A stretch of 64,000 nucleotides of DNA from NCBI GenBank assembly GCA_030272155.1, contig CP126191.1, positions 5,416,501-5,480,500 on the forward strand. Reading direction: 5' to 3'. A program made the position numbers and the translations under genes. The notes beneath the pieces were generated by a model. It did no database searches. It worked only from the letters and a program-made list of their open reading frames with translations, and was not told where the DNA came from. Numbering within the stretch: position 1 is the stretch's first letter; every line of letters begins with the position of its first letter. Source of the DNA: Tetradesmus obliquus (lineage: Eukaryota; Chlorophyta; Chlorophyceae; Sphaeropleales; Scenedesmaceae). This document shows, piece after piece, positions 12,254 through 25,121 of the stretch.

Positions 12254-12813
12254 GACAAATGGCTAGCAGCAGTGTCACAGTAGCGTCATACTCAACAGCA
12301 GACAACCCCGTTCACAACAAAACTGTGTCTTTTTATCCTTCGGGTGCTAATCTAACACTGAAAGCAGTATTGGCGCAGCAGACGCTGAGCGTGCTTAGCG
12401 AAGCAGGTGTTGCAGAACGATGCAGTGACCAAATACCCTCGATCTCCTCGACAATATAATCCGATGAACGAGCACTGCCACCAGTCAAGGGATGCCGCGC
12501 TGGGGCGTAGCTTTAGGTGTAGGTCACAAGTAACAGCGGGTTACACTGACATGGTTCTGTTGTCCAGGCTGTGACTGGGCTGGGTGTGGCCGACGCATGC
12601 CGTGTCCCAGGATCAGAAGAGGCTGCCATATGGTTCACTCCACCACCCTTATCGTAATGCAGCCAGTCCGATGCCGCAGTCTAGAAGTGCTCAGCCAAAC
12701 ATCGGCAACAGGTAGCTGTGCTGGCAAGGCCTGGCTTGCAGGCTGGTGCCATGCCATGCCAGTCCAGCCCGCCATGATGCCCACGAACCTGGCCTAGACC
12801 TAAACCTTACACG
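12254..12813. other. Spacer upstream of YLPM1-like and downstream of DNAAF11
   Basis: Both neighbours are on the - strand, so this holds the 3' UTR of DNAAF11 and the promoter of the YLPM1-like gene. A minus-strand TGTAA lies within 12538-12542, a plausible polyadenylation signal for DNAAF11. No coding exon seen. Confidence 0.5.
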
Positions 12814-15800
12814 TCACAGATCTGGCAGCTGGTCATCATCCCCGTCAGCAGCCACTACCACAGCCGCCTTGCGCACTTCACGCATCAGGAACTCTGCACC
12901 TGCAGCTGCGCCTGGCCGCTTCATTATGTGCTGGATACTGCTGCCAGCCTGCAAACACACGAGCGGCAGCAAGGCTTCAGCATACACGACAAGCCACTGT
13001 GAACTGTACGGGCAGGCAAGCATGGGCACGTAAGCAGTACATCGGGCCGCCTGTGGGGCAGCGAACAACCTTTGTATCTGTCTCTCTCTCTCTATGCCGC
13101 ACAGGCACGGCAGAACAAAGCATGCATGCAACTAGACCAGCAATGTTCAGCAGCTGCCTTACCTGCTGCTTGTGTGGCTGCTTGGGAGCTGCTTTGGCTG
13201 CTGGCTGCACTGCTGCAGCCTTTGCCGGCTTGTCGCCAGGCCTGCAGGCAGTTGACAAGAGCACAGATGTATGGGCAAACGTGCAAACCTTGTGCAGACA
13301 CCCCAGTAAACTACAGTTCAATCCAAAACAGCATATCGCAGCGCAAGCACATGCAGGGGTGGGCCAGGTTTCCCACAGGCCTGCTTTGCATGGGCTGAGT
13401 ACTGTCGATATTGCTTCCTTCTTCAGAGCCCCTGCTTGCCTGAGGTATGCGACGTCCACTGCTGCCTGGCCAGGCTCCTCCTTGGGCATGGTCAGCACCA
13501 GGTGCCCGCTGGCTGCAGAGCGCTGCGCCACGCTGCTGTCCGGCTTCACCTGCAGCCACACGCACAGCAGCAGCAACAGCAGCAGCAGCAGCAGGAGGAA
13601 CGGTGCCGATGTTTTGTGCTGCGCGTTGCACAAAGAGCCACCTGAAGCATGTCCAGTGCAAGAACACCAGTGACCGTGTGCCATGTGCCAGCCGCTGCCA
13701 TCTTTGCGTAGGTAATGTAACGGCATCCAACTTCGGTGCAGCGCTGTTGTGCCATGCACAGGCTGTATCAGCGCAGCATCCAGGTAGCATGCAACCCAGC
13801 CCAGCCCTCCCCACCTCAACAGGCAGCACCAGCTGCAGCAGGCGGCCCTTGATGATGAGGCGAGCCAGCCTGGGCTGCACATCTGCCTTGATGAGGGAGG
13901 TGTCCAGGTACTTGCCCACAGCAACATCCAATACCAGGCTCGCGCTGCGGCAGCAGCAGCAGCAATAGCCAGCAGCATGCTCTCAGCAGCTGATGCGGCA
14001 GTAGGCACATGTGGTACTAGAACGGCTGCTTTCTGGAGCAGCATGGCAACAGGCACACCATACACGTTTGCAGCCTTGCAGGCACACGACAAGCCCAGCG
14101 GCGTGAGATGCGGCCAGTGCTATTTCTGGCTGCAGTATTGAATGGAGGGTCTGTGGAAGTCGGTTCGAGAAAGCTGGCTGCGGCTGCGCTCACCCGTCCT
14201 CTGACTCTTCTAGGGTGAAGTGCCACTTGCCCTCATTACGCTGCAGCACTCGCCCATCTTCAGGCAGGGGAGGGAAGTCCTGCAAGCAGCAGCAGCACAG
14301 CATTGCAATCATTGACTGCACCCTGCATGCATGCCATCCTGTTGCTTCTGTGGTGCGTGTCATTGAAGCTAGTATGTACAGTTGCAGCTGGCAGATGGCG
14401 TCTTGCAAGCGGCGTTGCGTGCATCTGCTGGTAGCGTGGCTTCTAGCTGTATGTTGCAGCGCACACCTCGAGCTTTGGTGGTGGTGCTGGCTGCGCCAGC
14501 GGGTCTTTCTGGGCAGCAGACCGCGCTGTTTCTGCTTCCCTGTTGGCCTTCTCCTGCAGGAGGATTGTATCAGCACGAGCCGCGGCCGCAGCAGCAGGAG
14601 CAGCGCTTGGGCTGGGATGTGCATAGTACCGATATGGCTGCTGAAGCATGACATGGCGCATGCATGGCATGGGGTGAGTGCTGCTGCTTGTGGTATGCAC
14701 TGCTGTGCAGAGCAGCAGAAGCTGCCCACAAGTGACAGCTGCTGTACTTGCATCCTTCGCCATCATGCTGCCTGTAGAATTGCTGCTAATGCTGATACAA
14801 GCGTGGCTGCCTCTCACCATCTCTCTGTGCTCCAAGATGCGCGTTGCAGGGCACCACGGTCGCCGCAGCTCCCCCGCTTCATCAACAAACCCGGTTTCAG
14901 CAACTTCACCGTCAGGGATGCTGCTGTCATCTTCAACGCCAGCAGCTGCTGCTACATCCACCCCCTCCGCTTGCAACTCCTGCAGCAGCTGCTGCTCTAG
15001 GCTGGCCAGCACCTGCGCTGCTGCTATGCGCTCTGACACCTTTATAGCTTGGCCGTCCTGCAGGACATGAACAAAGTGTTAAAGGGGCCACTTGCAGGAG
15101 GTGTGCATGTCCTGCTGATTTATTGCCAGCGCTGCTGCATTGCACACGTCCTCAGATGCAGCTGCCGCTTCCTTCAATTGGCAAGTAGTGCTGCTAACCA
15201 TGAGCATGCTGCACGCACAGATGCTGCAACAAAGTGACAGAGCCCTTGTGCTGCCAGTCCTGCACTACAGTATACTCCTGCGCAGGACATGCCATGGGCA
15301 GGGCAGCGCACCAGCTTTGCGAGCTGCGGCAGCTTGCCCACAATGTACTGCCTGTAGCCGTGCCAGTCTGTGCAGGGGTTGCCTATGAGGAAGAGCTCCC
15401 GCAGGTTGTAGTTTCCTGCAAGGCTGGGTATGCTGAGCAGGCCTGCCTTGGGCACAAAGTTGAGCGTGAGGTCCAGCTTCTGCAGCGACTCGCAGCGCTG
15501 CAGGTTCTGCACCTTGGTGATGTTGTTGACAGCCAGGTTCAAGTACTGCAGGTCCTGCAAGCAGCACGTGCATGCTTGTGTGCATCTAGGTACTTGTGCA
15601 AGGGCACAGGCAGGTCGCGCATGCAGAACTTAGTGTACAGGCTGCTGCAATTGGTGGGCAATGCAGTAGCAGACGAGAGCATGCCCTGCTCATGTCGCAG
15701 CAACTTACCTTGAGTCTGTGCAGGTGCTGAATTTTCCCTATTAAGTTGTTCTGAAGGTACAGAATCTTCAGTTTAGGGCAAAGGTGGCCTAAGAGCTCGA

Positions 15801-16015
15801 TGCGTTCGATGTTCTGCTGATGCAGCGCCACCTCTTCCAGCGTGGACAGCATGTACTCATTATGCTCAGCCCGCTGCGTGCAGACAAACAAGCATGGTTT
15901 ACAAACGGAATATACATCCTAAACAATGTGAAACGTGGCAGTTTGCATGGATCGCCGACGCTTGCTTGTTGCTGCTGCTTGCCTGCCTGACGAGCTGCTC
16001 CGTTATCTGTCCCAT
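12814..16015 (-). CDS. DNAAF11: DNAAF11/LRRC6 (TilB) dynein-arm assembly factor
   Basis: Ten exons: 16015-15983, 15873-15709, 15554-15312, 15057-14818, 14553-14467, 14279-14194, 13944-13815, 13549-13440, 13241-13163 and 12948-12814, giving 435 residues. It starts MGQITEQLVRQ; then come leucine-rich repeats (LKILYLQNNLIGKI, LQYLNLAVNNITKVQNL), the LRR cap FLIGNPCTDWHGYRQYIV, a SERI helix, WCPATRILEHRE, and a CS/p23-like domain (GASLVLDVAVGKYLDTSLI, VQPRLARLIIKGRLLQLVLP, GHLVLTMPK). This order and length match LRRC6/DNAAF11, a cytoplasmic factor for pre-assembly of axonemal dynein arms (family knowledge). Introns 1 and 8 have GC donors (CAG|GCAAGC) supported by phase and by homology across the join. 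Presence implies motile cilia in the life cycle or in recent ancestry. Confidence 0.95.
13438..13440 (-). other. GC splice donor, DNAAF11 intron 8
   Basis: The exon ends CTCAG before GCAAGC; the acceptor at 13241 restores phase 2 and gives VAYLRPGDKPAK. It uses the same CAG|GCAAGC sequence as intron 1 of this gene. Confidence 0.75.
15981..15983 (-). other. GC splice donor, DNAAF11 intron 1
   Basis: The exon ends CAG and the intron starts GCAAGC, then the acceptor CAG precedes CGGGCTGAG at 15873. The joined peptide LVRQRAEHNE matches the conserved start of the family (known relatives have IRRNAEHN). No GT donor nearby gives this join. Confidence 0.85.
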
Positions 16016-16891
16016 GGTTTGTCAGGCGATAGTACTAGGCTCAAAGTGCAGCCAGGGGCTCAAATGTCGGTTACAATAATAGCTGATCGACAGCGTGCAG
16101 CCAACAGCAAACAATCGGTGTTCGCGCCCATGACACGGCCACATTCTTTGAAAGCGTCTTGCGTCGTGTTCGATAATCGATTACTTTTAGCAAACAGCAT
16201 TACCAGTACTTCTGTGTTACTTGGCTGACTTGCAATTGGTATGACAACCCTTGTTCCTGTGTTCATCACAGCATCTCACTGCAAAGCGGATTTCATCTAC
16301 ACACCCATCAGCACGTTTTCTGCTGACATATAGATAGTTTCAGGTTGTTCAAGCCCTTTAGTTTTTGCATCTGCTCTGGCTGGCATCAGCACGCGCGACT
16401 GCTGGCTGTTGCTTTCCCTGCTGCTCTGCTGCATCCGCACCCAGTGCCCAACGGTGTGTTTGCGCTGGTTCTCAACGGCACATAGAGTAAATATTAGCAG
16501 TATCTGCTGTTCTAAATTCTGGAAAGCAAGAGTGTAGAAATTGTCTCTTTCTGCACAGCAGGGCAGTACTGCAGCTGCAGTACTAGAGCATAGTACTGCA
16601 GACAGGTCACAGCATAGGCGTGGATTGAAAATTATCAATTTTTTGTGTATCTTAATACGTTTTCAAGCGCACTTAAGCAGCCTAACCCCTCTCTGAGTGC
16701 ACCAGAACTGCTGCCGTTGGTCCAAGGAAACTGTCACCGGCGGTTTACGTGCACATGAACATCCTGCACACACGAACACAGTAATAGGTGCTTAAATTGC
16801 TAATATGTGCCTTTATGCAGCACGTCCGAGCAACGTGTGCCCACAAACCTGTAGCAGGTCCTGCACCGCCGAGGCCAAAAGCAAACATGCC
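16016..16891. other. Divergent upstream region of DNAAF11 and zinc-ribbon gene
   Basis: About 880 bases separate the two start codons, with lower GC than the flanks and AT-rich stretches around 16480-16650. No exon is supported; a 113-codon minus-strand frame at 16297-16638 has no domain. Probably holds both promoters. Confidence 0.45.
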
Positions 16892-17722
16892 ATGAGCTGG
16901 ACGGGCCCTGAACGCACGGAACCGGCAGCAATTGCAGACGACACACGTGATGTGGGTGCTGGTGACCAAGACGCGTTCACAATCAGGGTGCAATGCCAAG
17001 CAGCCACATGCGGTGCTACTCTTCAGGTAGGGCGCAGCTCGATCATCCTCGTGGAGTGGGCAGTGCTGAGTGTCCTGACAACATCGGGTCCTCTGCTAGC
17101 TTTTGTTTGTCCTGCTGTGGTGCTGCATCAGCACCGTCAGCAGGCAGGGGTGCTGGTGCTGAGAGGGCTTGAAGCAAGCATGTCGAGCTTGTTCTGCTGC
17201 AGGTGGTGGTACCCAGGACACACTTGGGCCCCACTGGAAATGGCGAGGTCCTTGTGCGCTGCGGAGACTGCAAAAAGTAAGCTGCTAGCACTGTTGACAG
17301 CCAGTGCGGCAGGCTGTAGTCCACCTGCACAACAGGACGCCTGTACTGCAATGCAGTGCGAGCGCTGGCGAACACTGGTACCAGCATTTTGCAGTGGTAC
17401 TACATGTGGTACTGCTGTAGTACACCCAAGGCCTGGTACACGTGTCGTCGCCATTATGAGCAACGCTGATGATATGCTAGCGTGTTGCTTACAACCAGTA
17501 GTATCGGCAAAGCAACCAACACCGTTTGCTGCATGCCTGCAGGCTGCTGCGTGTGCAGCTGCCTCAGGCGGTGCCCCCAATGGTGCCTGTGCCTGCAGCA
17601 GCAAGTGCAGCAGCAGCGCATGGCGCTGCAGCAACATCCACTGGTCAGGGCAGCATGACTGTGCTCACCCTTGGCCACTCGCAGCAGCAACGGCAGCAGC
17701 CACGAGATCAGCTGCTGTACCT

Positions 17723-17763
<41 letters not shown>

Positions 17764-18090
17764 CAAGGCAGCACCAGCAGCAGCACCAGCAGCAGCAGCA
17801 GCAGCAGGCACCTGCTGAGCAGCCTACCACAGCGCTGCAAAGGCAGCGGCAACAGCTGGCACAGCTGCAGAGGCTGGCGGCTGGTGGCAGCAGCCGCAGT
17901 AGCAGCAGCCAGTATGCCGCACAGCAAGAGCAGCTGCTACAACAGCAGCAGCAGCACCTGTTGATGCTCCTGGGCTCTAGTGCTGCTGCTGGTGCCGGCA
18001 GCATGGGCCCTCCTGCCGCACGGCCCTTCAATGCTGCAAACCCTGCACTGCTGAACCCTACCCAAGGGCCTGGCGGCCAGGGTGACGGAC

Positions 18091-18124
<34 letters not shown>

Positions 18125-18408
18125 TAGCTTTCAGGGCTTGGAGCCGCTGGCCCCTGCCCTGCTAGGCTCGCTGCCTTACAGGCACGCGCCAGCAGCAGCA
18201 GCAGCAGCCTCAGCAGGCTCAGCAGCAGGTGGCGGCTTCTCTGGGTGGCAGGCTGGTGCTGTACGCCCAGCTGTGGACGCTGCTGTACCGCAGGCTGGGC
18301 TGCTGAGGGGTGCTGGCAGCAGTGTGGAAGGCTTGGGCAGCAGCGGCAGGGGCCAGGCAGATATTCACAAGCTCAGCTACAGCGATGTGCTGGAGCAGGT
18401 GAGACCCT

Positions 18409-18444
<36 letters not shown>

Positions 18445-20192
18445 TGGACGTGATGGGCCAGGTCAGGGCTTTGCTGGGGTGCAGGCATTGCAGCTTGGGT
18501 GACGTATCTACATCGTTTTTCACGCTCTGCGAGTGCTTTGCTGTGGGCTGTGTGCAGGGTGTCATTACTGGGGTGCATTCAGGCAAATCTGGCTGGATGG
18601 CCCCTGGGGACAGCCCAGCACCGCTGGCCACTGGCCCAGCACTGCCATGCTCAGCACCAGCACATAGGACATATAGCAGCAGGCTATAAACACTCACCCT
18701 CACTCTATGTCTGCTGCTGTTCTGTGCAGGCGACGCGCGGTGTACAGCTGCCGCCACCGCAGCCTGAGCGCAACCCATTCAGGGCAATGGCCCTCACACG
18801 CAGCGGCGAGCTCGCGGCAGCCCAGCAGCAGCAGCAGCAGCACAGCAACCTGGCCAACCTGGCTGCTGTCGGGCAGCACCACAGCAGCCTGCAGCAGCAG
18901 CTGCAGCAGTCCTGGCATGAGCCGCTGCACCACGCCAGCCACACAGCAGCAGCACCACCACCACCACCACTACCACCATTCCTGCAGCAGCACTGGCAGC
19001 CGGAGTCGCCATTTGTGCAGCTGCAGCCGGCCCTGTCAGCCAATCTTGCTGCCAAGCGCCGGCTGTTGGAGCCCTCAGCAGGCCTCGGCGCGCTGCAGCA
19101 GGAAGACTTCAAGCGCATGCGGCTAGATGTGAACGTGGACGTATTGAGTCACCAGCAGCAGCAGCAGCAGCAAACTCTGCCAGCAGCAGCACTGCTGCCA
19201 CTGCATGTGCCAGAAGCAAGCAAGCCATTCAAACAGCACACTGGAGCTGCGGAGCCGCAAAACGACATGAGAGGACCACTGACAGCAGCTGCAGATGCCT
19301 GTGCACCCTGCGCTGTTGACGGGCTGCACCATGCCCCTCAATTCGCTGCAGCTGCTGCGGCTGAAGCTGCACACAGGCCTGCTGTTGCGGCTGCAGCAGG
19401 GCGTGCATTAGACCAGCAGCTCGCAGCACAGCAGCAGCAGCACGCAGTCAGTCCCCTGTCAGTCGCCACCATGCCTGCAACACATGGTCACACGCCACTT
19501 GCAATCGGCGCTGCTGAAGAGCAGAACAAAGCAGCAGCAACTGCAGCAGAAGCTGCTGCTGCTGTTGCGGCAGACGGCCCAGGGTTGCAGGCACCAGCAG
19601 ATCGCAACCCAGCAGCACACGGCGCGCCACCTGCACAGCTGGCTGCACCCCTGCGGGCTCCACCCCAGCTGCCTATGGGCGTTGCTCTGCCCAGCAGCAG
19701 CAGCGATGCAGCCAACAATGGTGATGTTGCTGCAGCAGCTGCATTGCCTGCTGCTGTGCGGGCTGAAGATGCGGCTGCTGTCAATCCGCCGCCTGCTGAG
19801 GCGCCATCTGCTGGCACTGCTGCTGCTGCTGCTGGTTGCACTGGCCCAGGCAATGCGGGTTGCAGCAGCCCAGGAACAGGGGTGTGCCCAAATCCGACAG
19901 GCACCCAGCAGCAACAGCCTGCTGGTGCAGCAGCGGCAGACCCGGACACTGAGCCAGCAGCAGGTGCAGCTGGCAAGACGGGTGGAGCCTCCTTCACCAG
20001 CATGCTGGAAGATGCCATTGCTGCACAGCCAGCTGCACCAGCCTCCCAGCAGGCAGCTGCCCCAGGCGGCAACAGCAGCGCCAGCTGGGCAGATGCCACG
20101 GCTGCTGTGCCATCTCTGCCCCAGGGTATGGCAGCGCAAGACGGGCCGGCTGCTGTTGGAGCTGATGCAGGCAGGCCGTCAGGAGCACCGCA

Positions 20193-20245
<53 letters not shown>

Positions 20246-20847
20246 TGCACAATGCAGGTAGCGAGCTTGACTGGGGCTCTGGCCCTGCTGCCACTGCTGC
20301 TGCTGCTGCCCCGCTTGGTGACCGCTGGTCTGCACCCGCTGCGCTTGCTGCACCCCTCGGAGTGGATGGCAGCCTGTGGGCACAGGCGCCTGCGGCAGTA
20401 AAGCGCAGGGCGCTGGAGCATCACCACCACCAGCACTACCACCACCATCAGCAGCAGCAGCAGCACTCTGCAGCATGCAGCGTGGCTTCACAGGTAGTCG
20501 TGCCCCCGCTGCAGCAGCAGCAACAGCGGCAGCAGCAAGGCATGCTGCTGGCGACCCGCAGCAGCCCTCTCCCACCTCACGCGCTTGGTGCTAGCGGCAC
20601 AGACCAGCCCCCGCCTGGCATGTCAGCTGTGCATGCAATGGCCATGAGGGCGGCTGAAGGCAGGCCCGGGTATGCTGCCCACCACTGTGATGCAGCAGCA
20701 GGGCTGGGTGGCAGGCGAGAGCCGCAGGCTGCAGTACAGCCGCTGCGCCGGCACAACTCGTCACCCGTCACCACAGGCGCAGTGGTGGTGAGCCGCCAGC
20801 CAAGCACGGCTGTGCAGTCAGTGACGACGCACGGGCCCACACCCTGA
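16892..20847 (+). CDS. Q/A-rich protein with YABBY-like zinc ribbon
   Basis: Exons 16892-17026, 17203-17276, 17543-18398 and 18730-20847 join to 1060 residues. Residues 33-74 carry a four-Cys ribbon (C35, C40, C65, C68) with VQC, GATLQVVVP and VLVRCGDCKKLLRVQLP around the cysteines. This resembles the zinc ribbon of plant YABBY proteins (VRC..C.T.LAV.VP, then V.CGHC.NLL.V), although the first pair is CX4C rather than CX2C. The rest is Gln, Ala, Ser and His tracts with short ordered islands such as QLPPPQPERNPFRAMAL and EDFKRMRLDVNVDVL, and a His-rich patch near the C-terminus. I see no YABBY HMG-like domain. A nuclear regulator is a reasonable guess, not shown. An upstream in-frame ATG at 16805 is a possible alternative start. 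LSD1-type ribbon is the main rival reading. Confidence 0.65.
17724..17762 (+). repeat. (CAG)13 coding polyglutamine tract
   Basis: Thirteen uninterrupted CAG codons in exon 3 of the zinc-ribbon gene, followed by further CAG-rich blocks to about 17810. Pure CAG with no CAA suggests recent expansion. Confidence 0.9.
20191..20243 (+). repeat. CAG-repeat polyglutamine tract in exon 4
   Basis: About 17 Gln codons, nearly all CAG with one CAA near the start, in the zinc-ribbon protein gene. Encodes a long polyQ run between an Ala/Gly-rich and a Ser/Ala-rich segment. Confidence 0.9.
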
Positions 20848-21648
20848 CATGGGTTGCCATGAGTAGCAGCAGCAGCAGCAGAATAAGAAGAAGAACGTAC
20901 AGCTGAGCTGAACACACACTTTGCAAACATTTCAGTTGCGTTGCGGCGCCTGGGTGTTGATCAGCACACCAGCTGAGGTTGACGTACTGCAGTGCTCAAT
21001 CTGGCTGTGTGTAGACACCGCCAGTAGCAGCAACTCTTCACTTAAGCATATTGGTGCATGGCAACCAGCTTTGTAAACATTTCAAGTGGATGCAATTGTG
21101 TTGTTGTGAGTGTGTTCAAGGAGTGACTTCCTGTGCAAATGGGCTTCACGTCACGTCATGTTATGACAATTATTGGTGCACGATGGGAGCAACCGCGCCT
21201 GCACAACGCCTGACAAGTCACTGCACATGGTGTGTGTTATTAATGTGCCCAAGTTGACCTGTGGCAGAAGCCCGCTGCTGCTTTTGTTTGGTCCAGGCTT
21301 GCAAGCAGCGTTGTAAAACTTCAACCCAATTTCACCGATTTGCAGCGTTACAGCAGTTGTTGGTGTTGATAATTAAGTAGACCAGCAAGCCGCAAGGAAC
21401 ATTGGACAACCTTGTCATTTCACGACGAACACTGACCCTGCCCGGGAGTACCAAGGGAAGGCCACTGGCAGCTTGGCAGCGGACGGTTTGGTAACTCTTA
21501 CCGACATAGCTTGCTCAAGTTGCTAGAGCATGTTGTTTGTGACCGCTAGAGCTGACATGCCGCGCCCTCGATTGACGAGCTAAAGCTCGCCCGGCTTGAT
21601 TGAGCTCGAGCTGCCACTGCAACCGTGCGGACGCCCGAGGGCTGAGCT
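20848..21648. other. Spacer; 3' flank of zinc-ribbon gene and upstream of membrane protein
   Basis: No gene seen. A candidate TGTAA polyadenylation signal lies at 21072-21076. The remainder is presumably the promoter of the beta-helix membrane protein. Confidence 0.5.
21072..21076 (+). terminator. Candidate TGTAA polyadenylation signal
   Basis: TGTAA is the usual poly(A) signal of chlorophycean nuclear genes. This is the first clear sense-strand copy I see after the zinc-ribbon gene stop codon (about 225 bases downstream). Confidence 0.35.
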
Positions 21649-24600
21649 ATGCACATGAGCAGAACAGCTGTAACGTGCGTACATTTGTGCGTGGCTGTTT
21701 GCCTGGTCCTCCTTGCGGGACCAGCTGTGGCCCAGGTCCGCTCGCAAAACGAGACAGCAGCAGCAGCAGCAGCTGCAGCTGCAGCTGCAGGAGCTGCAGA
21801 TGCCGGGCCTGCAGCTGCCACCAAACGCTACTACGACTGCACCTTGGCCGTAAAGGGCTATGGCGACAGCAGCAGCAGCAAGCAGGCGCCACCCCGCAGC
21901 GGCATACAGTCAGCAAGCTTCAGCTGCCGCTCCACACCCCCAGGGCTTCCCAACCTGTCAATCGGCTACAACAGGACACTGCTGCGTGCGTTTGCTGCAC
22001 GCTTCACCGGGGTGCGGGCAGTACCATCCAGTGAATGCCAGCGCCAGGCTGGGAGTGTCGTTGACGGCAGTTTTAAGCCCGTGCATGCATTGCTGTACTT
22101 TTGTGGCATGTCAGGCGTGCAAGATGTTGTTGTGCGGCTGCAGCAGCCAGTCGTGGAGGGTGTGTGGCTTGATGTTGCACCCAGCAATGCAAAGCCTGGT
22201 TGGGACTCTGCACTGTTGTATGTTGGGGGCAATGCATCAGTTGCTGTGATTGCTGGCAGGTTGCAGCACAATAATGCAGGCACTCCCCTGCTGCTGGCAG
22301 GCAGCGCACACGCCAGCATCAGCAGTACAGTCATCACAGGCAATGCGCAAGGAGGGTTCACCCTGCAAGCAAATGCCAGCGCACGCATCAGCAGCAGCAA
22401 CATCACCAACAACACAGCAGGTTTTGGAGCAGGCCTTTATGCGATGGGCTCTGCCAGAGTAGTCTTGATGCATGGTACACAGGCAGCCAACAACACTGCG
22501 CGCAACAAGGGTGGCGGTGTGTATGCCAAGGGTGCAGCGTCTGTTGTTTGTGAGTCTGGCTCCGCCATTGACAGCAACCGTGCATGGCAGGATGGTGCTG
22601 GCATGACGCTTGAAGATTCTGCAAAAGCAGTTCTGCGCAATTGCAGCGTGTCGCACAACATCGCATCTGGATCAGCAGGCGGCGGCATCTTGGCATCAGA
22701 CAACAGCACAGTTGAGCTGGTGGCCTGCAAGCTGGCCGGTAATCAGGCAGGCAAAGAAGGAGGCGGTGTGGCATTGCAAGCTGACAGCGATAAGTGCAAA
22801 AGCGGTGGGCTGTCTTTCTGTAGGCCTAGCATGCGGATGACTGCCAGCTCTGTGCATGATAACTCAGCTTCCGTGCAGGGCGGTGCATTGTATGTTGGGC
22901 CTGGTGCACTTGCCGTGGTGTCTGGTAGTATCCTGCGGGCAAACAAGGCCCGAAATGGCGGCGGTGTGCATCTGCGTGGTAACGGAGGATCTGCGCATGC
23001 GGCTGAGTTGACTGTTGAGCGGGATACGTTGCTGGCTGGAAATGCTGCTGAGAATGCAGGTGCTATTAATGTGTATGGTGATGACCAGGGTGTGAGTAAG
23101 TGTGTGGTGAGGGTGTCTGACAGTGTCATCACTGGCAACACAGCAAGCCAGGGAGGGGGCGGCATTGTGGCCAATGCACAATGCAGTGTGCTCACAGAGC
23201 GGGTCGTGATGCGTGGCAATGCAGCTGGCAAGGTCGGGGGTGCGTTTTCTGTGGCGGGGGCTGTGACGTGGCCGATGGTTGGTGTACAGTTGCTGAACAA
23301 TACAGCACAGATGGGAGGGGCAGGGTACCTTGGTGAGAATGCATCTGTGCTGATCAGCAGCAGCAGCTTGGTGGAGGGCAATACAGCATCACATGATGGG
23401 GGTGCCTTTGCACTTGCTGATACAGCGCAGCTGCAGCTGTCTGGGGCTTCAAAGGTTGTGGGCAACAGAGCAGCAGTGTCTGGAGGGGGCATTGCTGCAG
23501 CTGATGGTGCGGGGGTTGACTTCAATGGGTCGATGTGTCAAAACAACAGCGCAGGTGGCAACGGAGGTTGCGTGCATCTGCTTGATCGTGCGCAAGCATA
23601 CTTTTCCAATGGCAGCGAATGCCTGGCAAACATTGCACGCACGTCGGGTGGCTGTGTGTGTGCTGTGGGTCACAGCAGTGTGCAAGTGAACAGCACAGCC
23701 ACGGTGCACAGTAACCTGGCACGGGTGGGTGGTGGTGTGGCTTTGCTAGACATTGGGCCGGTCAACAATGCTGCCTTGCGGCCTGCTGTGGTCAACAACA
23801 CCGCAACAGACATGGGTGACAATGTTTATGTGGATTTGGTGGATGTGGCTCTGGCTGTGCGCAGCATAACGTCCAACACCGATGGGGTGCTGACACAGAC
23901 TGAGCTGCAGCAGCGAGGACGGGTTATAGGCTATGTCAGCAGGTCTGTGGGCCCAGGTTTGGTTGCTTCACTTGTTGTGATGTCAAACGGCAGCAGTGCG
24001 GGGTCAGGTGTTCGCGTGGAGGCGTCTGTCATGAGCAGCAGCAGCGGTGTACTGCAGTACTACAGCACAGCAATTACCGATACCAATGGCAGTGTGGTGT
24101 TTGCTGACATCAGCCCACAGCTCGCACCTGGCATGCACACCTTGCTGTTTGTGCACAACACAGTTACTGGCACGCCAGTTCGTGAGTCCTTTTCCTTGGC
24201 CGTGAGAGGCTGCGTGCGGGGCGAAGTTACGCTCGGCACCAGCACACTGTGCGATGTGTGTGCTCCTGGCAGTTACAGCCTGGCCACCACAGCAGCAGAC
24301 AGCCAGACATGCTTGACAGATGGGTGCGACAGCACGGCAAAGTGCACGGGAGGGCCTGTGGTGCTGCCGCTGCAGGGCCTGTATCAGCGCTCCCCAGGTT
24401 TTGCTGTCTTTCAGCGGTGAGTAGCTGAGCGCCCAGGAATTAGCTGCAGTTGCTGAGGCGGTTGCTCCTGCCTGTGGCTGTTAAGTGCAGCAACATTGCC
24501 TGCTGACACAGCCACTGCAGAAGTTGTTGTCTGCATCTCTCGCCGCAAATGGGTGGCTGTACACGGCGTCACCACTGCTTCATGTGTCTGTGTGTGCTTG

Positions 24601-25040
24601 CTGCTGCAGGTGCCCCAATCCGCATGCATGTGAGAACAACGCCACCAAGCTGCTGTCACTGCACCCATTTCATCCCGGCGTCAACAGCGCAGGCAGCAGC
24701 AGCGTCAGCAGTGCAACTGACGGCAGCAGCACTGCACCTGCAGACGCCACGGCGCTGGCAGGTGCAGCAGTGTACACTGCAGCGCAGTGCAGGTGGGTGG
24801 GCCCTGCCCAGCTGCTGCCCAACATCACACTTGGTAACCTGACACAGGTAACCTCGCCCATCACAGCACCAGCCCCACTCAGTGCTGTGTAAAGGCCACC
24901 ACCCACACAACAGCATGTGGTTGACTCAACCACGGATGTATTCTGACGTTCAATGACATTTTCGGCCTCCAGAATTGAACCCTACATTCGTCTTCCTCAC
25001 TTCGCACGGTGCTCAACCGTGCTGTTGTGTTGGTGCATTG

Positions 25041-25121
<81 letters not shown>

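Noticed and set aside
10778-12255. Long + strand open frames (370, 277 and 432 codons) rich in Leu, Cys or Ala
   Set aside because: They are antisense and frame-shifted shadows of the CAG-rich N-terminus of the YLPM1-like gene and contain no domain.
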